A stretch of DNA of 64,000 bases from an uncultured Clostridia bacterium (GCA_934247125.1 CAKQIZ010000001.1:4834-68833); one strand, 5' to 3'; counted from the first letter of the stretch, positions 43,961 to 53,224 are shown. Translations and numbers: made by a program. Notes: generated by a model from the letters alone, not told the origin.

Positions 43961-44842
43961 ATGTACACTAAAGATTTTATGGAATATCTGCAGAAAGAGC
44001 GAAAAATGTCGAAGAACACGCTGGAGGCTTACAACCGCGACGTCCTTGAGTTCATGGCATTTGAAGGCTCCAGAGGCATGACTGACATACTGAATACATC
44101 GAGCACAGAGATAATTGCATTTTTGCACAATCTAAAGATATCGGGGAAATCCGCGGCGACGGTGAACAGAAAACTGGCCTCCGTGCGGGCGTTTTTCAAT
44201 TACCTCATCGAAACAGAGCTTGTGAAAGTGAATCCGACAGCGAACATCAAGTCGCCGAAAATCGAAAGAAAAAAGCTCGACTATCTCGAGATCGAAGAAA
44301 TAGACAGGCTCCTGGCTGTACCGGACGATTCGGTGAAGGGAATCAGAGACAGAGCCATACTCGAAGTCCTCTACGCGACCGGGATCAGAGTCAGCGAGCT
44401 GATAGAGGCGAATGTGGACGATATCAATCTCAGGATGGGTTTCATCACCTGCGACGGCGAGCAGAGCCGCCCGAGGATCGTGCCGCTGGGAAGACCTTCG
44501 AGAGCCGCACTCGAGAACTACATATATGACAGCAGGACAAAACTCATAAAAGACAATGCTGATGAGCCTGCGCTCTTTGTAAATTACAGCGGAAAGCGCA
44601 TAACGAGACAGGGATTGTGGAAGATCCTCAAGGAATACGGGGTCAAGGCGGGTATAGACAAGAAGCTTACTCCGAATATCATAAGAACTTCGTTTGCGGT
44701 ACATATGCTGCAGAATGGTGCAGATCTCAAATCGCTGCAGGAACTTATGGGGCACGAAGACATCACAGCGACTCATGTGTACCTGTCAGTGACAAAAAAC
44801 AGGATCAAGGATGTGTACGACAAATCGCATCCGAGAGCATAG
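43961..44842 (+). CDS. xerD: XerD-type tyrosine recombinase with two altered catalytic residues
   Basis: Site-specific recombinase of the XerC/XerD family, which resolves chromosome dimers at dif. The N-terminal SAM-like core-binding domain (about 1-90) and the catalytic domain (about 105-290) align over the full length with Bacillus XerD, including the C-terminal KDVYDKSHPRA. Aligned with E. coli XerD catalytic residues: Arg143 (GIRVSEL), Arg242, His265 (LMGHEDI) and Tyr274 are kept. The beta-hairpin Lys is Glu167 (DGEQSRPR in place of GKGxKER) and the first His of HxxR is Asn239 (LTPNIIRTS). It may be weakly active, need a partner, or have another role. The neighbourhood (nudF, spoIIM-like) supports orthology to xerD. 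Confidence 0.85.
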   Translation: MYTKDFMEYLQKERKMSKNTLEAYNRDVLEFMAFEGSRGMTDILNTSSTEIIAFLHNLKISGKSAATVNRKLASVRAFFNYLIETELVKVNPTANIKSPKIERKKLDYLEIEEIDRLLAVPDDSVKGIRDRAILEVLYATGIRVSELIEANVDDINLRMGFITCDGEQSRPRIVPLGRPSRAALENYIYDSRTKLIKDNADEPALFVNYSGKRITRQGLWKILKEYGVKAGIDKKLTPNIIRTSFAVHMLQNGADLKSLQELMGHEDITATHVYLSVTKNRIKDVYDKSHPRA

Positions 44843-44907
44843 CTGCGGCTTTTGGGCATGCCATGTTTTTTGGCGGTGCAGTTTTCGGCGATGCAGGAAA
44901 AAAGTGC

Positions 44908-44937
44908 TTGAATCGTGTACATGTTCTGTAGTATAAT
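44908..44937 (+). promoter_or_regulatory. Promoter of rplS
   Basis: TTGAAT (44908-44913), 18-base spacer, TATAAT (44932-44937). Confidence 0.7.
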
Positions 44938-44939
44938 AT

Positions 44940-45017
44940 CTTGGTATTACGGGCGGTCCTCTGGTCTTATGAACGGGTCATAGCCAAGAACGTCTAGGAG
45001 TTAAGGAGGAAGAATCA
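44940..45017 (+). promoter_or_regulatory. Structured leader before rplS (probable L19 leader)
   Basis: A long leader for one ribosomal protein gene. CTTGG (44940-44944) can pair with CCAAG (44984-44988), enclosing a hairpin TATGA-ACGGG-TCATA (44968-44982). Size, position and the closing stem resemble the L19 autoregulatory leader known in Firmicutes; I did not compare with a covariance model. Confidence 0.5.
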
Positions 45018-45365
45018 ATGAACGTATTAGATTCAGTTGTACAGGAATATATCAAATCTGATATCCCTGCTTTCGGAGTTGGTGACACGGTAAAGGTGCA
45101 CGTTAAGATCAAGGAAGGAAACAGAGAAAGAATCCAGATATTCGAGGGCTTTGTTTTAAAGAGACAGAACGGTGGCATCGGCGAGACATTCACAGTAAGA
45201 AGGATCGCTTCAGGTGTAGGTGTTGAAAAGACATTCCCTATCCACTCACCGCTGGTTGAGAAGATCGAAGTTGTAAGAAAGGGTGCTGTAAGAAGAGCAA
45301 GACTCCACTACATGCGTGAAAGAACCGGTAAATCAGCTAAGATCAAGACAAAAGAAGAAAAATAA
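45018..45365 (+). CDS. rplS: 50S ribosomal protein L19
   Basis: Ribosomal protein at the interface of the 30S and 50S subunits. Sequence features typical for L19: [36 protein letters not shown], the [11 protein letters not shown] segment, and [18 protein letters not shown] near the end. 115 residues. AAGGAGG site before the ATG. Codon use is of the highly expressed type. A terminator separates it from rbgA, the GTPase that assembles the same subunit. Confidence 0.98.
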   Translation: MNVLDSVVQEYIKSDIPAFGVGDTVKVHVKIKEGNRERIQIFEGFVLKRQNGGIGETFTVRRIASGVGVEKTFPIHSPLVEKIEVVRKGAVRRARLHYMRERTGKSAKIKTKEEK

Positions 45366-45369
45366 AAAG

Positions 45370-45391
45370 AGGAGCCTTCAGGGCTCCTTTT
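45370..45391 (+). terminator. Terminator of rplS
   Basis: AGGAGCC (45370-45376) / GGCTCCT (45382-45388), loop TTCAG, followed by TTT. Confidence 0.8.
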
Positions 45392-45439
45392 CAATATACG
45401 GACAAAATACAGGAAGATAAGGGAAGAAAGGCGGAGTCA

Positions 45440-46318
45440 ATGGAAAATATCAACTGGTACCCCGGACATATGAAAAAAACGCGAGAGCTGATACAGGAAA
45501 ATCTCAAGCTCGTTGATGCGGTCATCGAGGTGATAGACGCCAGGATACCTGTTTCCAGCAGGAATCCGATAATAGATGAGCTGGTAAAGAGCAAGCCGCG
45601 AATAATCGTACTGAACAAGAGCGATCTGGCTGACGGCAGCATGAGCCGCAGCTGGGAGGAATATTTCAGGAAAGAAGGCAGTCGTGCGCTTTCCATGAAC
45701 TGCATGAGCGGGGCAGGAGTGAAGCAGCTGTTCGGCATACTGGAGAAAATGGCGGAAGAAAAGAACAGAGAACGGAGCATGCAGAAGCCGTTCAGACTGA
45801 TGATAGTGGGAGTCCCGAATGTCGGCAAGTCGTCGCTGATAAACAGGATGACGGGGAAAAAGAGCGCGCAGACTGGCGACAGACCGGGCGTCACCAGAGG
45901 GAAACAGTGGCTGAAGCTCAAAAACGGCATGCAGCTGCTGGATACGCCTGGAATCCTGTGGCCTAAGTTCGAAGATCCGAAAGCAGGGATGGATCTCGCT
46001 TTCTGCGGATCGATAAAGGATGAGATACTCGATGTGCCGACGCTGGGAATGGAGCTGATCGGAGTGCTGGCTTCTCAGTATCCGGAGATGCTGAAGGAAC
46101 GATACAAGCTGGATGAGATCGCAGAAACACCGCTTGAGAACATGGAGAACATGGCAGTCAAGAGAGGATGCATACTGCCGGGCAAGCGCATAGACTACGA
46201 GCGCATAGGCAGACTGGTGCTCGACGAGTTCAGGAGCGGGAAGATAGGCCGCATAACGCTGGAAAAGCCGCAGAACGCCGATACATCTGAGGCTGTTTCG
46301 GAAAGCGGCAGCTGTTAG
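45440..46318 (+). CDS. rbgA: Ribosome biogenesis GTPase RbgA (YlqF)
   Basis: Circularly permuted GTPase needed for late 50S assembly. Start INWYPGHMKKTRELI is the family hallmark; permuted motifs NKSDLAD (G4) then [11 protein letters not shown] (G1) and DTPGILWPKF (G3); a helical C-terminal domain binds the ribosome. 292 residues, slightly longer than Bacillus by a polar tail. Ribosome binding site GGAAGAAAGG. The order rplS-rbgA-rnhB is the same as in Bacillus. Confidence 0.95.
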   Translation: MENINWYPGHMKKTRELIQENLKLVDAVIEVIDARIPVSSRNPIIDELVKSKPRIIVLNKSDLADGSMSRSWEEYFRKEGSRALSMNCMSGAGVKQLFGILEKMAEEKNRERSMQKPFRLMIVGVPNVGKSSLINRMTGKKSAQTGDRPGVTRGKQWLKLKNGMQLLDTPGILWPKFEDPKAGMDLAFCGSIKDEILDVPTLGMELIGVLASQYPEMLKERYKLDEIAETPLENMENMAVKRGCILPGKRIDYERIGRLVLDEFRSGKIGRITLEKPQNADTSEAVSESGSC

Positions 46319-46348
46319 GTATGCCGGACAGAGAAAGGCAGAGTTTAT

Positions 46349-47020
46349 ATGGGAATGACAAAAGCAGAACGGCTGGAAAGACAGAAAATGCGTCTGGCCG
46401 AGATGAAAGAGCGTGAAGCAGAGCTGCATGCTGCGGGATACAGCAATATCGCAGGAGTAGATGAAGTGGGGCGCGGGCCTCTCGCAGGTCCTGTAGTCAC
46501 GGCGGCAGTGGTGCTCCCGGATGACTTCGATGTGCTCGGCGTCGACGATTCAAAGAAGCTTTCCGAAAAAAAGCGCGAGGAACTTTACGATGTGATAATG
46601 GAGAAAGCAGTGGCATACGGCATAGGCATGGCAGATCATGATGTGATAGATGAGATGAATATCCTGCAGGCGACAAAGCAGGCTATGCGGCAGGCGCTTT
46701 CGGAGCTAGATGCGATGCTGGAAAGCCGCAGTGCGGGCAGTGTCGATTATGTACTGCTCGATGCAGTGGAGATAGAGGACATTGATATACCTCAGGAATC
46801 AGTGATAAAAGGCGATGCGAAGATCCTCTGCATCGCTGCGGCGTCGATCATAGCGAAGGTCACGAGAGACAGGATGATGGTCGAGTATGCGAAGGAGTTC
46901 CCGGGCTACGGATTCGAAAAGAACAAGGGTTACGGGACCAGGCAGCACTATGATGGCATAGACAGTCAGGGCATATGCCCGATACACAGGAAGACATTTT
47001 TGAAAAAATATTTCGAATGA
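46349..47020 (+). CDS. rnhB: Ribonuclease HII
   Basis: Removes ribonucleotides from DNA-RNA hybrids. Catalytic motif IAGVDEVGRGPLAGPVV (Asp-Glu pair), DSKKLSEKKRE, the later Asp in YVLLDAVEI, and KGYGTRQHYDGI. A helical N-terminal extension of about 30 residues (MTKAERLERQKMRLAEMKERE) precedes the core. 223 residues. After the stop, a GACGTG-GTGAG-CACGTC hairpin (47033-47049) and the terminator at 47160 follow. Confidence 0.95.
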   Translation: MGMTKAERLERQKMRLAEMKEREAELHAAGYSNIAGVDEVGRGPLAGPVVTAAVVLPDDFDVLGVDDSKKLSEKKREELYDVIMEKAVAYGIGMADHDVIDEMNILQATKQAMRQALSELDAMLESRSAGSVDYVLLDAVEIEDIDIPQESVIKGDAKILCIAAASIIAKVTRDRMMVEYAKEFPGYGFEKNKGYGTRQHYDGIDSQGICPIHRKTFLKKYFE

Positions 47021-47159
47021 CAGGCGCCGCGGGACGTGGTGAGCACGTCAGGCGGTATCAGCACATTCGCGATACGTGGGCGATACATGAACTGCCGGCA
47101 TTATGCATACGTGGCATGCAGACGTTCCGTTCCATGCTTCGCGCTGACGGGTGAATGGA

Positions 47160-47183
47160 AAAAGCTTGCCCGGCGGGTCTTTT
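47160..47183 (+). terminator. Probable terminator between rnhB and the fhs riboswitch
   Basis: AAAAG and CTTTT flank a GCCC-GGC-GGGT core with a three-base bulge; T-tract inside the right arm. The 110 bases between rnhB and this hairpin hold nothing else that I recognise. Confidence 0.45.
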
Positions 47184-47205
47184 CATGGTAATATAAAAAT
47201 GTTAT

Positions 47206-47273
47206 ACGACTGACGGTAATAGTGGAATCGACCACGTGAAGTATAATGAAACAGTGAGCCGACCGTCTGGGCA
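47206..47273 (+). promoter_or_regulatory. ZTP (pfl) riboswitch aptamer before fhs
   Basis: Matches the ZTP/ZMP-sensing pfl RNA: an ACGACTGACGG start, the stem GTGG-AATCGA-CCAC (47222-47235), and the conserved CCGTCTGGGCA end (47263-47273), whose CCGTC pairs with GACGG (47212-47216). ZTP signals shortage of 10-formyl-tetrahydrofolate; fhs, the next gene, makes this compound, exactly as in known members. Confidence 0.9.
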
Positions 47274-47300
47274 GAGGGCCCGGGCAGTCTGGCTCTTTTC
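47273..47300 (+). terminator. Expression-platform terminator of the ZTP riboswitch
   Basis: AGAGGGCC (47273-47280) pairs with GGCTCTTT (47291-47298) with two G-U pairs, then TTC. Its 5' arm abuts the conserved aptamer end, so ligand binding can compete with it. A second hairpin, TGTCGGC-ATGC-GCCGACA (47338-47355), lies just before the fhs ribosome binding site. Confidence 0.6.
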
Positions 47301-47377
47301 ACATTCAAATCAGGGACGCCGTGAGGGGATAACCTGATGTCGGCATGCGCCGACAAATAAATGAAAGGAATGAGATT

Positions 47378-49054
47378 ATGGAATTCAAAACCGACATTCA
47401 GATCGCACAGGAAACGGAAATGAGGAACATTCAGGAAATCGCCGCTTCTGCAGGCCTGGACAGCAGATACATAGAGCTGTACGGTAACTATAAGGCAAAG
47501 GTCGATTACAATTTACTGGATGACAAGAAGAATGAAAAAGACGGCAAGGTGATACTTGTGACGGCGATATCGCCGACGCCTGCAGGCGAAGGCAAAACGA
47601 CTACCACAGTAGGACTTGCCGATGCACTCAGAAGGATAGATAAGAATGTGCTGGTGGCTCTCAGAGAACCTTCTCTCGGGCCGGTGTTCGGTGTAAAGGG
47701 CGGAGCAGCCGGCGGCGGATATGCTCAGGTGGTGCCGATGGAAGACATCAACCTGCACTTTACAGGAGACATGCACGCGATAGGAGCAGCCAACAACCTG
47801 CTGGCAGCTATGGTCGACAACCACATACAGCAGGGCAACGAGCTCAGGATAGATCCGAGAAGGATCACATGGAAAAGATGCGTCGATATGAATGACAGAC
47901 AGCTCCGATTCATCACAGACGGTCTCGGCGGCAAGGCGAACGGAACACCGAGAGAAGACGGCTTCGATATCACCGTTGCGAGCGAGATCATGGCGATACT
48001 CTGCCTGTCTTCCGGAATAGATGATCTGAAACAGAGGATATCAAATATAATAGTGGGCTACAGTTACGATGACGAGCCGGTAACCGCAGGACAGCTCAAT
48101 GCACAGGGAGCGATGACGGCGCTCCTGAAAGATGCACTCAAGCCGAATCTCGTACAGACGCTCGAACATACACCTGCATTCATACACGGCGGCCCTTTTG
48201 CAAATATCGCACACGGATGCAATTCGGTGATGGCTACGAGAATGGCTATGAAAATGGCTGATTATGTAGTGACAGAGGCCGGTTTCGGAGCCGACCTCGG
48301 AGCAGAGAAGTTCCTCGATATAAAGTGCAGGATGTCAGGAATCAGACCTTCGGCTGTAGTCGTGGTCGCGACTGTCAGAGCACTCAAGCATCACGGCGGC
48401 GCAGCAAAGGGCGAGCTGGGTACAGAAAATCTCGAAGCTCTGGAAAAAGGACTTCCTAATCTGCTCCAGCACGTTGAGAACATAACCGGAGTATACGGAC
48501 TTCCGGCAGTGGTAGCGATCAACAGATTCCCTACCGACACTGAAGCAGAACTTAAGCTCGTCGAAGACAAGTGCAGAGCTCTAGGCGTCAACGTTGCGCT
48601 CAGCGAAGTGTGGGGCAAGGGCGGTGAAGGCGGTATCGCACTGGCAGAAGAAGTCGTGAGACTCTGTGATGAAGACAGCGATTTCAGATTTGCATACGAT
48701 GCAGAGCTTTCTATCGAAGAGAAGATAAGAGCGATAGCTCAGAAGATATATCATGCAGACGATATCAATATCCTGCCTGCAGCTATGAAGCAGCTCAGAC
48801 AGCTGGAGACTCTGGGCTTTGGAAAACTACCGATATGCATTGCCAAGACTCAGTACAGCTTCTCGGATGATCAGACTCTGCTCGGTGCTCCGAAAGGCTT
48901 TATACTTACGGTAAGGAATCTCAAGGTTTCCGCAGGTGCAGGCTTTATAGTAGCGCTCACAGGAGATATCATGACGATGCCGGGACTGCCTAAGAGACCG
49001 GCGGCAGAGAAGATAGACGTTGACAGTACAGGAAAGATCTCAGGACTCTTCTGA
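47378..49054 (+). CDS. fhs: Formate-tetrahydrofolate ligase
   Basis: ATP-dependent synthesis of 10-formyl-tetrahydrofolate from formate. ATP loop [68 protein letters not shown], and the C-terminal [19 protein letters not shown]. 558 residues from the ATG at 47378. The frame is open from 47345, but that start lies inside the leader hairpin. First gene of a one-carbon operon with fchA and folD, controlled by the ZTP riboswitch. Confidence 0.97.
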   Translation: MEFKTDIQIAQETEMRNIQEIAASAGLDSRYIELYGNYKAKVDYNLLDDKKNEKDGKVILVTAISPTPAGEGKTTTTVGLADALRRIDKNVLVALREPSLGPVFGVKGGAAGGGYAQVVPMEDINLHFTGDMHAIGAANNLLAAMVDNHIQQGNELRIDPRRITWKRCVDMNDRQLRFITDGLGGKANGTPREDGFDITVASEIMAILCLSSGIDDLKQRISNIIVGYSYDDEPVTAGQLNAQGAMTALLKDALKPNLVQTLEHTPAFIHGGPFANIAHGCNSVMATRMAMKMADYVVTEAGFGADLGAEKFLDIKCRMSGIRPSAVVVVATVRALKHHGGAAKGELGTENLEALEKGLPNLLQHVENITGVYGLPAVVAINRFPTDTEAELKLVEDKCRALGVNVALSEVWGKGGEGGIALAEEVVRLCDEDSDFRFAYDAELSIEEKIRAIAQKIYHADDINILPAAMKQLRQLETLGFGKLPICIAKTQYSFSDDQTLLGAPKGFILTVRNLKVSAGAGFIVALTGDIMTMPGLPKRPAAEKIDVDSTGKISGLF

Positions 49055-49084
49055 TCCTGAGACCGCAGAACCACAGGAGGTATC

Positions 49085-49717
49085 ATGCTTTATACCGATA
49101 AGACATGCAGAGAATTTGTTGAAAATACGGCGGGCAAAACGCCGGTGCCCGGAGGCGGCAGCGTTTCAGCACTGGTAGGGGCACTGGGAACAGCGCTCGG
49201 CAGAATGGTGGGTTCACTCACGCTTGGAAAGAAAAAATATGCTGACGTCCAGAAAGAGATGCTCGAGCTCGTGCGCGAGGCGGACAGCCTGCAGGCAGAG
49301 CTTCTGGAACTCGTGCAGGCTGACATTGATATATTCAGGCCGCTGTCCGAGCTTTACGGTATGAAAGCGGAGACTGATATCGAAAAAGAAAAGAAAGCGG
49401 TTCTTCTCGAAGAGGCCCTGGAGAATGCGTGCGGTGTTCCGATCAGCATAATGGAAAAGTGCGGCAGAGCTATAGAGCTTTCGAAGGAGTTCGCTGCCAA
49501 AGGGTCCAGGCTGGCGGTAAGCGATGCGGGAGCCAGTGCGATAATCTGCAAATCGGCGCTTCAGGCGGCGAGCCTGAATGTTTACATAAACACAGGATCG
49601 ATGACGAACAGGAAGCGTGCTGACGAGCTGAACACCATTTGCGCTATGCATCTGATGAATTATGCCACGATGGCAGACGAAGTTTTTGAGATGGTCGCTG
49701 ACAGGCTGCGGAGGTAA
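49085..49717 (+). CDS. fchA: Methenyltetrahydrofolate cyclohydrolase (FchA, cyclodeaminase family)
   Basis: Formiminotransferase-cyclodeaminase family protein; in anaerobes these serve as cyclohydrolases or formimino-THF cyclodeaminases. Family features: FVENTAGKTPVPGGGSVSALVGALG and the SDAGASAIICKSALQAASLNVYIN segment. 210 residues. It lies between fhs and folD; folD also carries cyclohydrolase activity in many bacteria, so the two may overlap or fchA may process formimino groups from purine or histidine degradation. AGGAGG before the ATG. Confidence 0.9.
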   Translation: MLYTDKTCREFVENTAGKTPVPGGGSVSALVGALGTALGRMVGSLTLGKKKYADVQKEMLELVREADSLQAELLELVQADIDIFRPLSELYGMKAETDIEKEKKAVLLEEALENACGVPISIMEKCGRAIELSKEFAAKGSRLAVSDAGASAIICKSALQAASLNVYINTGSMTNRKRADELNTICAMHLMNYATMADEVFEMVADRLRR

Positions 49718-49720
49718 TAG

Positions 49721-50581
49721 ATGACTGAACTACTTAGGGGAAAAGATGTCGCTGACAGAATTACCGAAAAAAATGTGATGAAGGCAGACGAACTCAGGCA
49801 AAACGGTATCTGCCCGACTCTGGCGATAGTGAGACTTGGCGAGAACCCGGGAGATCTGTCATACGAGAGAGGTGCTCTGAAGTGTGCTGAGCAGACGGAC
49901 GTAGATGTGAAGCAGTTCGTTTATGATGAAACGATCACACAGGATGAACTGCTGGCTGAGATGGATAAGATAAATCGTGATGACAGCATACACGGTGTGC
50001 TGATATTCAGACCGCTGCCGGGACATATAGATGAAAAGGCAGTGTGTGCCGCACTTGCGCCCGAAAAAGACGTGGACGGCATAACTGCAGGGTCGATGGC
50101 CGGAGTGTTCATGGACAGTGACGCGGGATTTCCGCCGTGTACTGCGCAGGCCTGTATGGAAATACTGGATCATTACGGATTCGATCCGGCGGGAAAGCGT
50201 GTGGCAGTCATAGGCAGGAGCCTGGTGATAGGAAAGCCTGTCGCAATGATGATTATGAGAAGGGATGCCACGGTAACGATCTGTCACAGCAGGACGGGAA
50301 GCGATGTCATGCGTTCAGTCGGGCATGATGCCGATATTATCGTTGCGGCTGCAGGAAAAGCGAAGATGGTCGGACCGGATATCACCGGAGACGGCAAGAT
50401 AATAATAGATGTGGGTATTAATATAGACGGTGACGGCAAGCTGTGCGGAGATGTGGCTTTTGATGCAGTATCGGAAAAAGCGGCAGCGATAACGCCTGTT
50501 CCGGGAGGAGTGGGCAGCGTTACGACTGCGGTGCTGATGAAGCATGTTATCGAAGCGGCAGCGAAAGCATACAAGGCATAA
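49721..50581 (+). CDS. folD: Methylenetetrahydrofolate dehydrogenase/cyclohydrolase
   Basis: Interconverts 10-formyl-, methenyl- and methylene-THF with NAD(P). Signature segments: VDGITAGSMAGV, PCTAQACMEILDHYG, VIGRSLVIGKPVAMMI, and PVPGGVGSVTTAVLMKHVI. The N-terminal catalytic Lys equivalent is uncertain: the usual YxxxK appears as SYERGALKCAEQ. 286 residues. Third gene of the operon, 3 bases after fchA, followed by a strong terminator. Confidence 0.95.
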   Translation: MTELLRGKDVADRITEKNVMKADELRQNGICPTLAIVRLGENPGDLSYERGALKCAEQTDVDVKQFVYDETITQDELLAEMDKINRDDSIHGVLIFRPLPGHIDEKAVCAALAPEKDVDGITAGSMAGVFMDSDAGFPPCTAQACMEILDHYGFDPAGKRVAVIGRSLVIGKPVAMMIMRRDATVTICHSRTGSDVMRSVGHDADIIVAAAGKAKMVGPDITGDGKIIIDVGINIDGDGKLCGDVAFDAVSEKAAAITPVPGGVGSVTTAVLMKHVIEAAAKAYKA

Positions 50582-50630
50582 AACGCAAGAGATGCGAAAT
50601 AAGCCGGCATATATTTACAGGATGATGCAG

Positions 50631-50670
50631 AGCACTTGTTTATCATGATCTGATAAAACAAGTGCTTTTT
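50631..50670 (+). terminator. Terminator of fhs-fchA-folD
   Basis: AGCACTTGTTTATC (50631-50644) pairs with GATAAAACAAGTGCT (50652-50666, one bulged A), followed by TTTT. Confidence 0.9.
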
Positions 50671-50783
50671 GTTTTTTGCGGTGATTTTGATGCAAAGCGC
50701 AGGATATCGGATCATCACTGTAGTGCTTAAAATGCAGTTGCTTATTTTAATATTTTTTTTAATAAAAAAAGGAATAACCGAAA

Positions 50784-50812
50784 TTGAGTACAGGCATTTG
50801 GTGTGATAACAT
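50784..50812 (+). promoter_or_regulatory. Possible promoter of the APC permease gene
   Basis: TTGAGT (50784-50789), 17-base spacer, TAACAT (50807-50812). The stretch from 50671 to 50783 is AT-rich and otherwise shows nothing. Confidence 0.45.
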
Positions 50813-50850
50813 AAAATTGTCAGAAAAATATAATAAAAGGAGGACATGAC

Positions 50851-52209
50851 ATGAGCCAATCACAAAATCAGGGCGAATTGAAAAGAACGCTGAATCTGCC
50901 GTTGCTTGTAGGTTTCGGCCTTGCCTATCTTGCGCCTACTGTCGTATTCAATTATTACGGGATATGGACTGCAGAATCAGGGACCGCAGGGCATTATCCG
51001 CTGGCATTGATGATAACAACGGTACTTATGACCATCACCGCATATAGCTATACGAGGATGGTCAAGGAATTTCCTGTAGCAGGATCTGCATATGTTTATG
51101 TGCATAAATCTGTCCAGCCACATGTGGGTTTTATTACCGGATGGATAATGCTGCTGGACTACCTTCTGCTGCCGATGGCGGGTTTTCTTCTCATAGGAAT
51201 TTATGTAAATCTATATTTTCCGGTAATACCTACATGGCTGGCAATGCTGGTTGTAGCAGCGATCGCGGCATTCCTGAATATAGTAGGAGCCAAGATCGCT
51301 TCGATCGTCGATACGGTAATTATCGCGGCGCAGATTGCATTCACTGTGCTGACGATCGTTCTCTGTATCGTATACGTATGTAAAGGTGAAGGAGATGGAG
51401 CGATTTTATCAGCCAGAGCGATATACAATCCTGAAACTTTCAGCATCTCTGCTGTTATAAATGCTTCAGCGGTACTGTGTCTGTCTTTTGTAGGCTTTGA
51501 TGCGGTCACTACGATGGCAGAAGAAACGAAGAATCCGGAGAAGATCATGACTCCGGCTGTAATGCTGACTTGTGTAGGTGCAGGCATATTGTTCTTTATA
51601 ACATCATACTGCATGAACATCGCATGGCCGGAAGGTGTACAACTGATCCAGGATCCGGATACAGGCGTGTATGAATTCTATGATGGTATCGGCAGCGGCT
51701 GGGCCGGTGACATTTTCTTTGTAGTAGATAACTGCGCATCGTTTATCTGTTCATTAGCTGCCGTAGGAGCTGCATCAAGAATACTTCTTGGTATGGGCCG
51801 TGACAATGCGCTGCCGAAGAAATTCTTTGCCTCAGTTTCACCGAAATTCAATACACCGGTAAAGAATATCATATTGACAACATTGATATCATGTATGGGG
51901 ATTTTCTTTGCTGAGAATTTGATGGCTGCAATGGAGCTGGTATCATTTGGTGTTATAATAGGATTTATCATGGTGAATTTTTCGGTGTTCGCATTGTTCT
52001 TTCTAAAGAAGCGCCAGCGCAAAGGCTTGAAAAACATCGTAATGTATTTGATTTTGCCATGGGTCGGCGTATTCGTGCTTGTCGTTGCATTTATATTTGT
52101 CGGGACAAGCGCCAAGATCCTTGGCTGCATCTGGACAGCACTGGGGATCATATATCTGGCAGTCAAGACCAAGGGATTTAAGGAGCTGCCGCCAGAAATG
52201 GAAATGTAG
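50851..52209 (+). CDS. APC-superfamily amino acid/amine permease
   Basis: 452 residues with about 12 hydrophobic helices. First helix region LPLLVGFGLAYLAPTVVFNYYGI and VAGSAYVYVHKSVQPHVGFITGWIMLLDYLLLP are typical of the APC family; the substrate (amino acid, polyamine or another amine) cannot be read. AAGGAGG before the ATG. The AraC-type regulator gene starts 43 bases after the stop, and an amidohydrolase follows, so an amine- or amide-containing compound is likely. Confidence 0.88.
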   Translation: MSQSQNQGELKRTLNLPLLVGFGLAYLAPTVVFNYYGIWTAESGTAGHYPLALMITTVLMTITAYSYTRMVKEFPVAGSAYVYVHKSVQPHVGFITGWIMLLDYLLLPMAGFLLIGIYVNLYFPVIPTWLAMLVVAAIAAFLNIVGAKIASIVDTVIIAAQIAFTVLTIVLCIVYVCKGEGDGAILSARAIYNPETFSISAVINASAVLCLSFVGFDAVTTMAEETKNPEKIMTPAVMLTCVGAGILFFITSYCMNIAWPEGVQLIQDPDTGVYEFYDGIGSGWAGDIFFVVDNCASFICSLAAVGAASRILLGMGRDNALPKKFFASVSPKFNTPVKNIILTTLISCMGIFFAENLMAAMELVSFGVIIGFIMVNFSVFALFFLKKRQRKGLKNIVMYLILPWVGVFVLVVAFIFVGTSAKILGCIWTALGIIYLAVKTKGFKELPPEMEM

Positions 52210-52252
52210 TCAAATTTTGCAGCAATATACAGGTAAACGGGATATAAAAGAC

Positions 52253-53224
52253 ATGCATGAGAGTAAGAATGAAACGATCAGGTGGATCGAAGGAACAGCG
52301 CTGGGGTTAACGCTGCGGAACATAAATTTTATTATGCCGCATGCTCATGAAAAAATGATCGAAATAACGATGTGTCTGGAAGGATGCGTGACATTTTCCT
52401 ATTGCTTTGAAGAATTTCAGCTGAGAACGGGTGAATTCATTCTGGTAGACAGAGACACTCATTATCTCTACAGTGAAGAAGGTGCTTTATGTGCATCTTT
52501 TTACATAGACCTGGAACAGGACAGAGGGATATACAGAAAGTTTATCGATCAGATGTTCGTGTGCGAAGGCACTGCCGACAGTGAAGTGCCATATAACACT
52601 GCGGATCACAAGAAACTGCGAGGTATACTGCTGGCGATACTGGAGTATTTACTGAAATATGACAGGACGGATCAGAGATTTGTTGAAGATATATGGAAAG
52701 CGACAGATAAGCTGATGGAGCTTATCTATTATAGATTCGATATATGTCAGTGGAGCAGCAGGAATAATGAAATGACGGAAAAAACGCTTCTGCGTTTGAA
52801 AAAAATCGTCGAATATATGCTGCAGCATTGCAGTGAAACTGTAACTCTCAAACATGTGGCAGAACTTACAGGAGTTACGGAAGGCTATATGAGCAGTATG
52901 CTTTCAAGGTATGCGATAGGCTTCAATAATATCTTGACATATATAAGATCGTGGAAAGCAGAGAGGATGCTTCTGACTACGGATATGAGCATTGCAGAGA
53001 TTTCAGCTGAATGTCATTTTTCATCACCTAAATACATGTATGCTGCCTTTGAATTCTGGTATAACTGCAAACCTAATGAATTCAGGCGGAAATATCGAAA
53101 TGAGATGAAAAAGGATAATGTTGAGACGTTAGTTGAGATCAGGGATGCACAGTCTCAGATCGACGGACTGGTAAAAAAGCAGCTGATTTCGATGTATATG
53201 GAAAGGGAAGAACTATATGACTGA
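52253..53224 (+). CDS. AraC-family transcriptional regulator
   Basis: 323 residues from the ATG at 52253; the longer open frame before it overlaps the permease and is not used. The N-terminal cupin-like ligand domain (about 15-110: MPHAHEKMIEITMCLEG, GEFILVDRDTHYLY) is followed by a linker and two HTH motifs at about 195-290 (TLKHVAELTGVTEGYMSSML and SIAEISAECHFSSPKYMYAAF). A C-terminal tail of 25 residues extends past the HTH. The ribosome binding site is weak. Probably regulates the surrounding permease-amidohydrolase cluster. The next gene overlaps its end by 8 bases. Confidence 0.9.
   Translation: MHESKNETIRWIEGTALGLTLRNINFIMPHAHEKMIEITMCLEGCVTFSYCFEEFQLRTGEFILVDRDTHYLYSEEGALCASFYIDLEQDRGIYRKFIDQMFVCEGTADSEVPYNTADHKKLRGILLAILEYLLKYDRTDQRFVEDIWKATDKLMELIYYRFDICQWSSRNNEMTEKTLLRLKKIVEYMLQHCSETVTLKHVAELTGVTEGYMSSMLSRYAIGFNNILTYIRSWKAERMLLTTDMSIAEISAECHFSSPKYMYAAFEFWYNCKPNEFRRKYRNEMKKDNVETLVEIRDAQSQIDGLVKKQLISMYMEREELYD

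Noticed and set aside
43399-44776. Long minus-strand open frames opposite xerD (214 codons) and opposite other genes such as smc (351 codons)
   Set aside because: They are mirror frames of well-supported genes, a product of the codon bias; residue composition (Tyr, His, Arg and Ser rich) is not protein-like.
38893-47336. Shared 11-mer GGGGATAACCT in the spoVS upstream region and before fhs
   Set aside because: Matches of this length between two sites are expected many times by chance in 64 kb, and the surrounding structures differ.
52079-52252. N-terminal extension of the AraC regulator frame into the permease gene
   Set aside because: It lies wholly inside the permease coding region and gives a low-complexity sequence; the ATG at 52253 starts a normal AraC protein.
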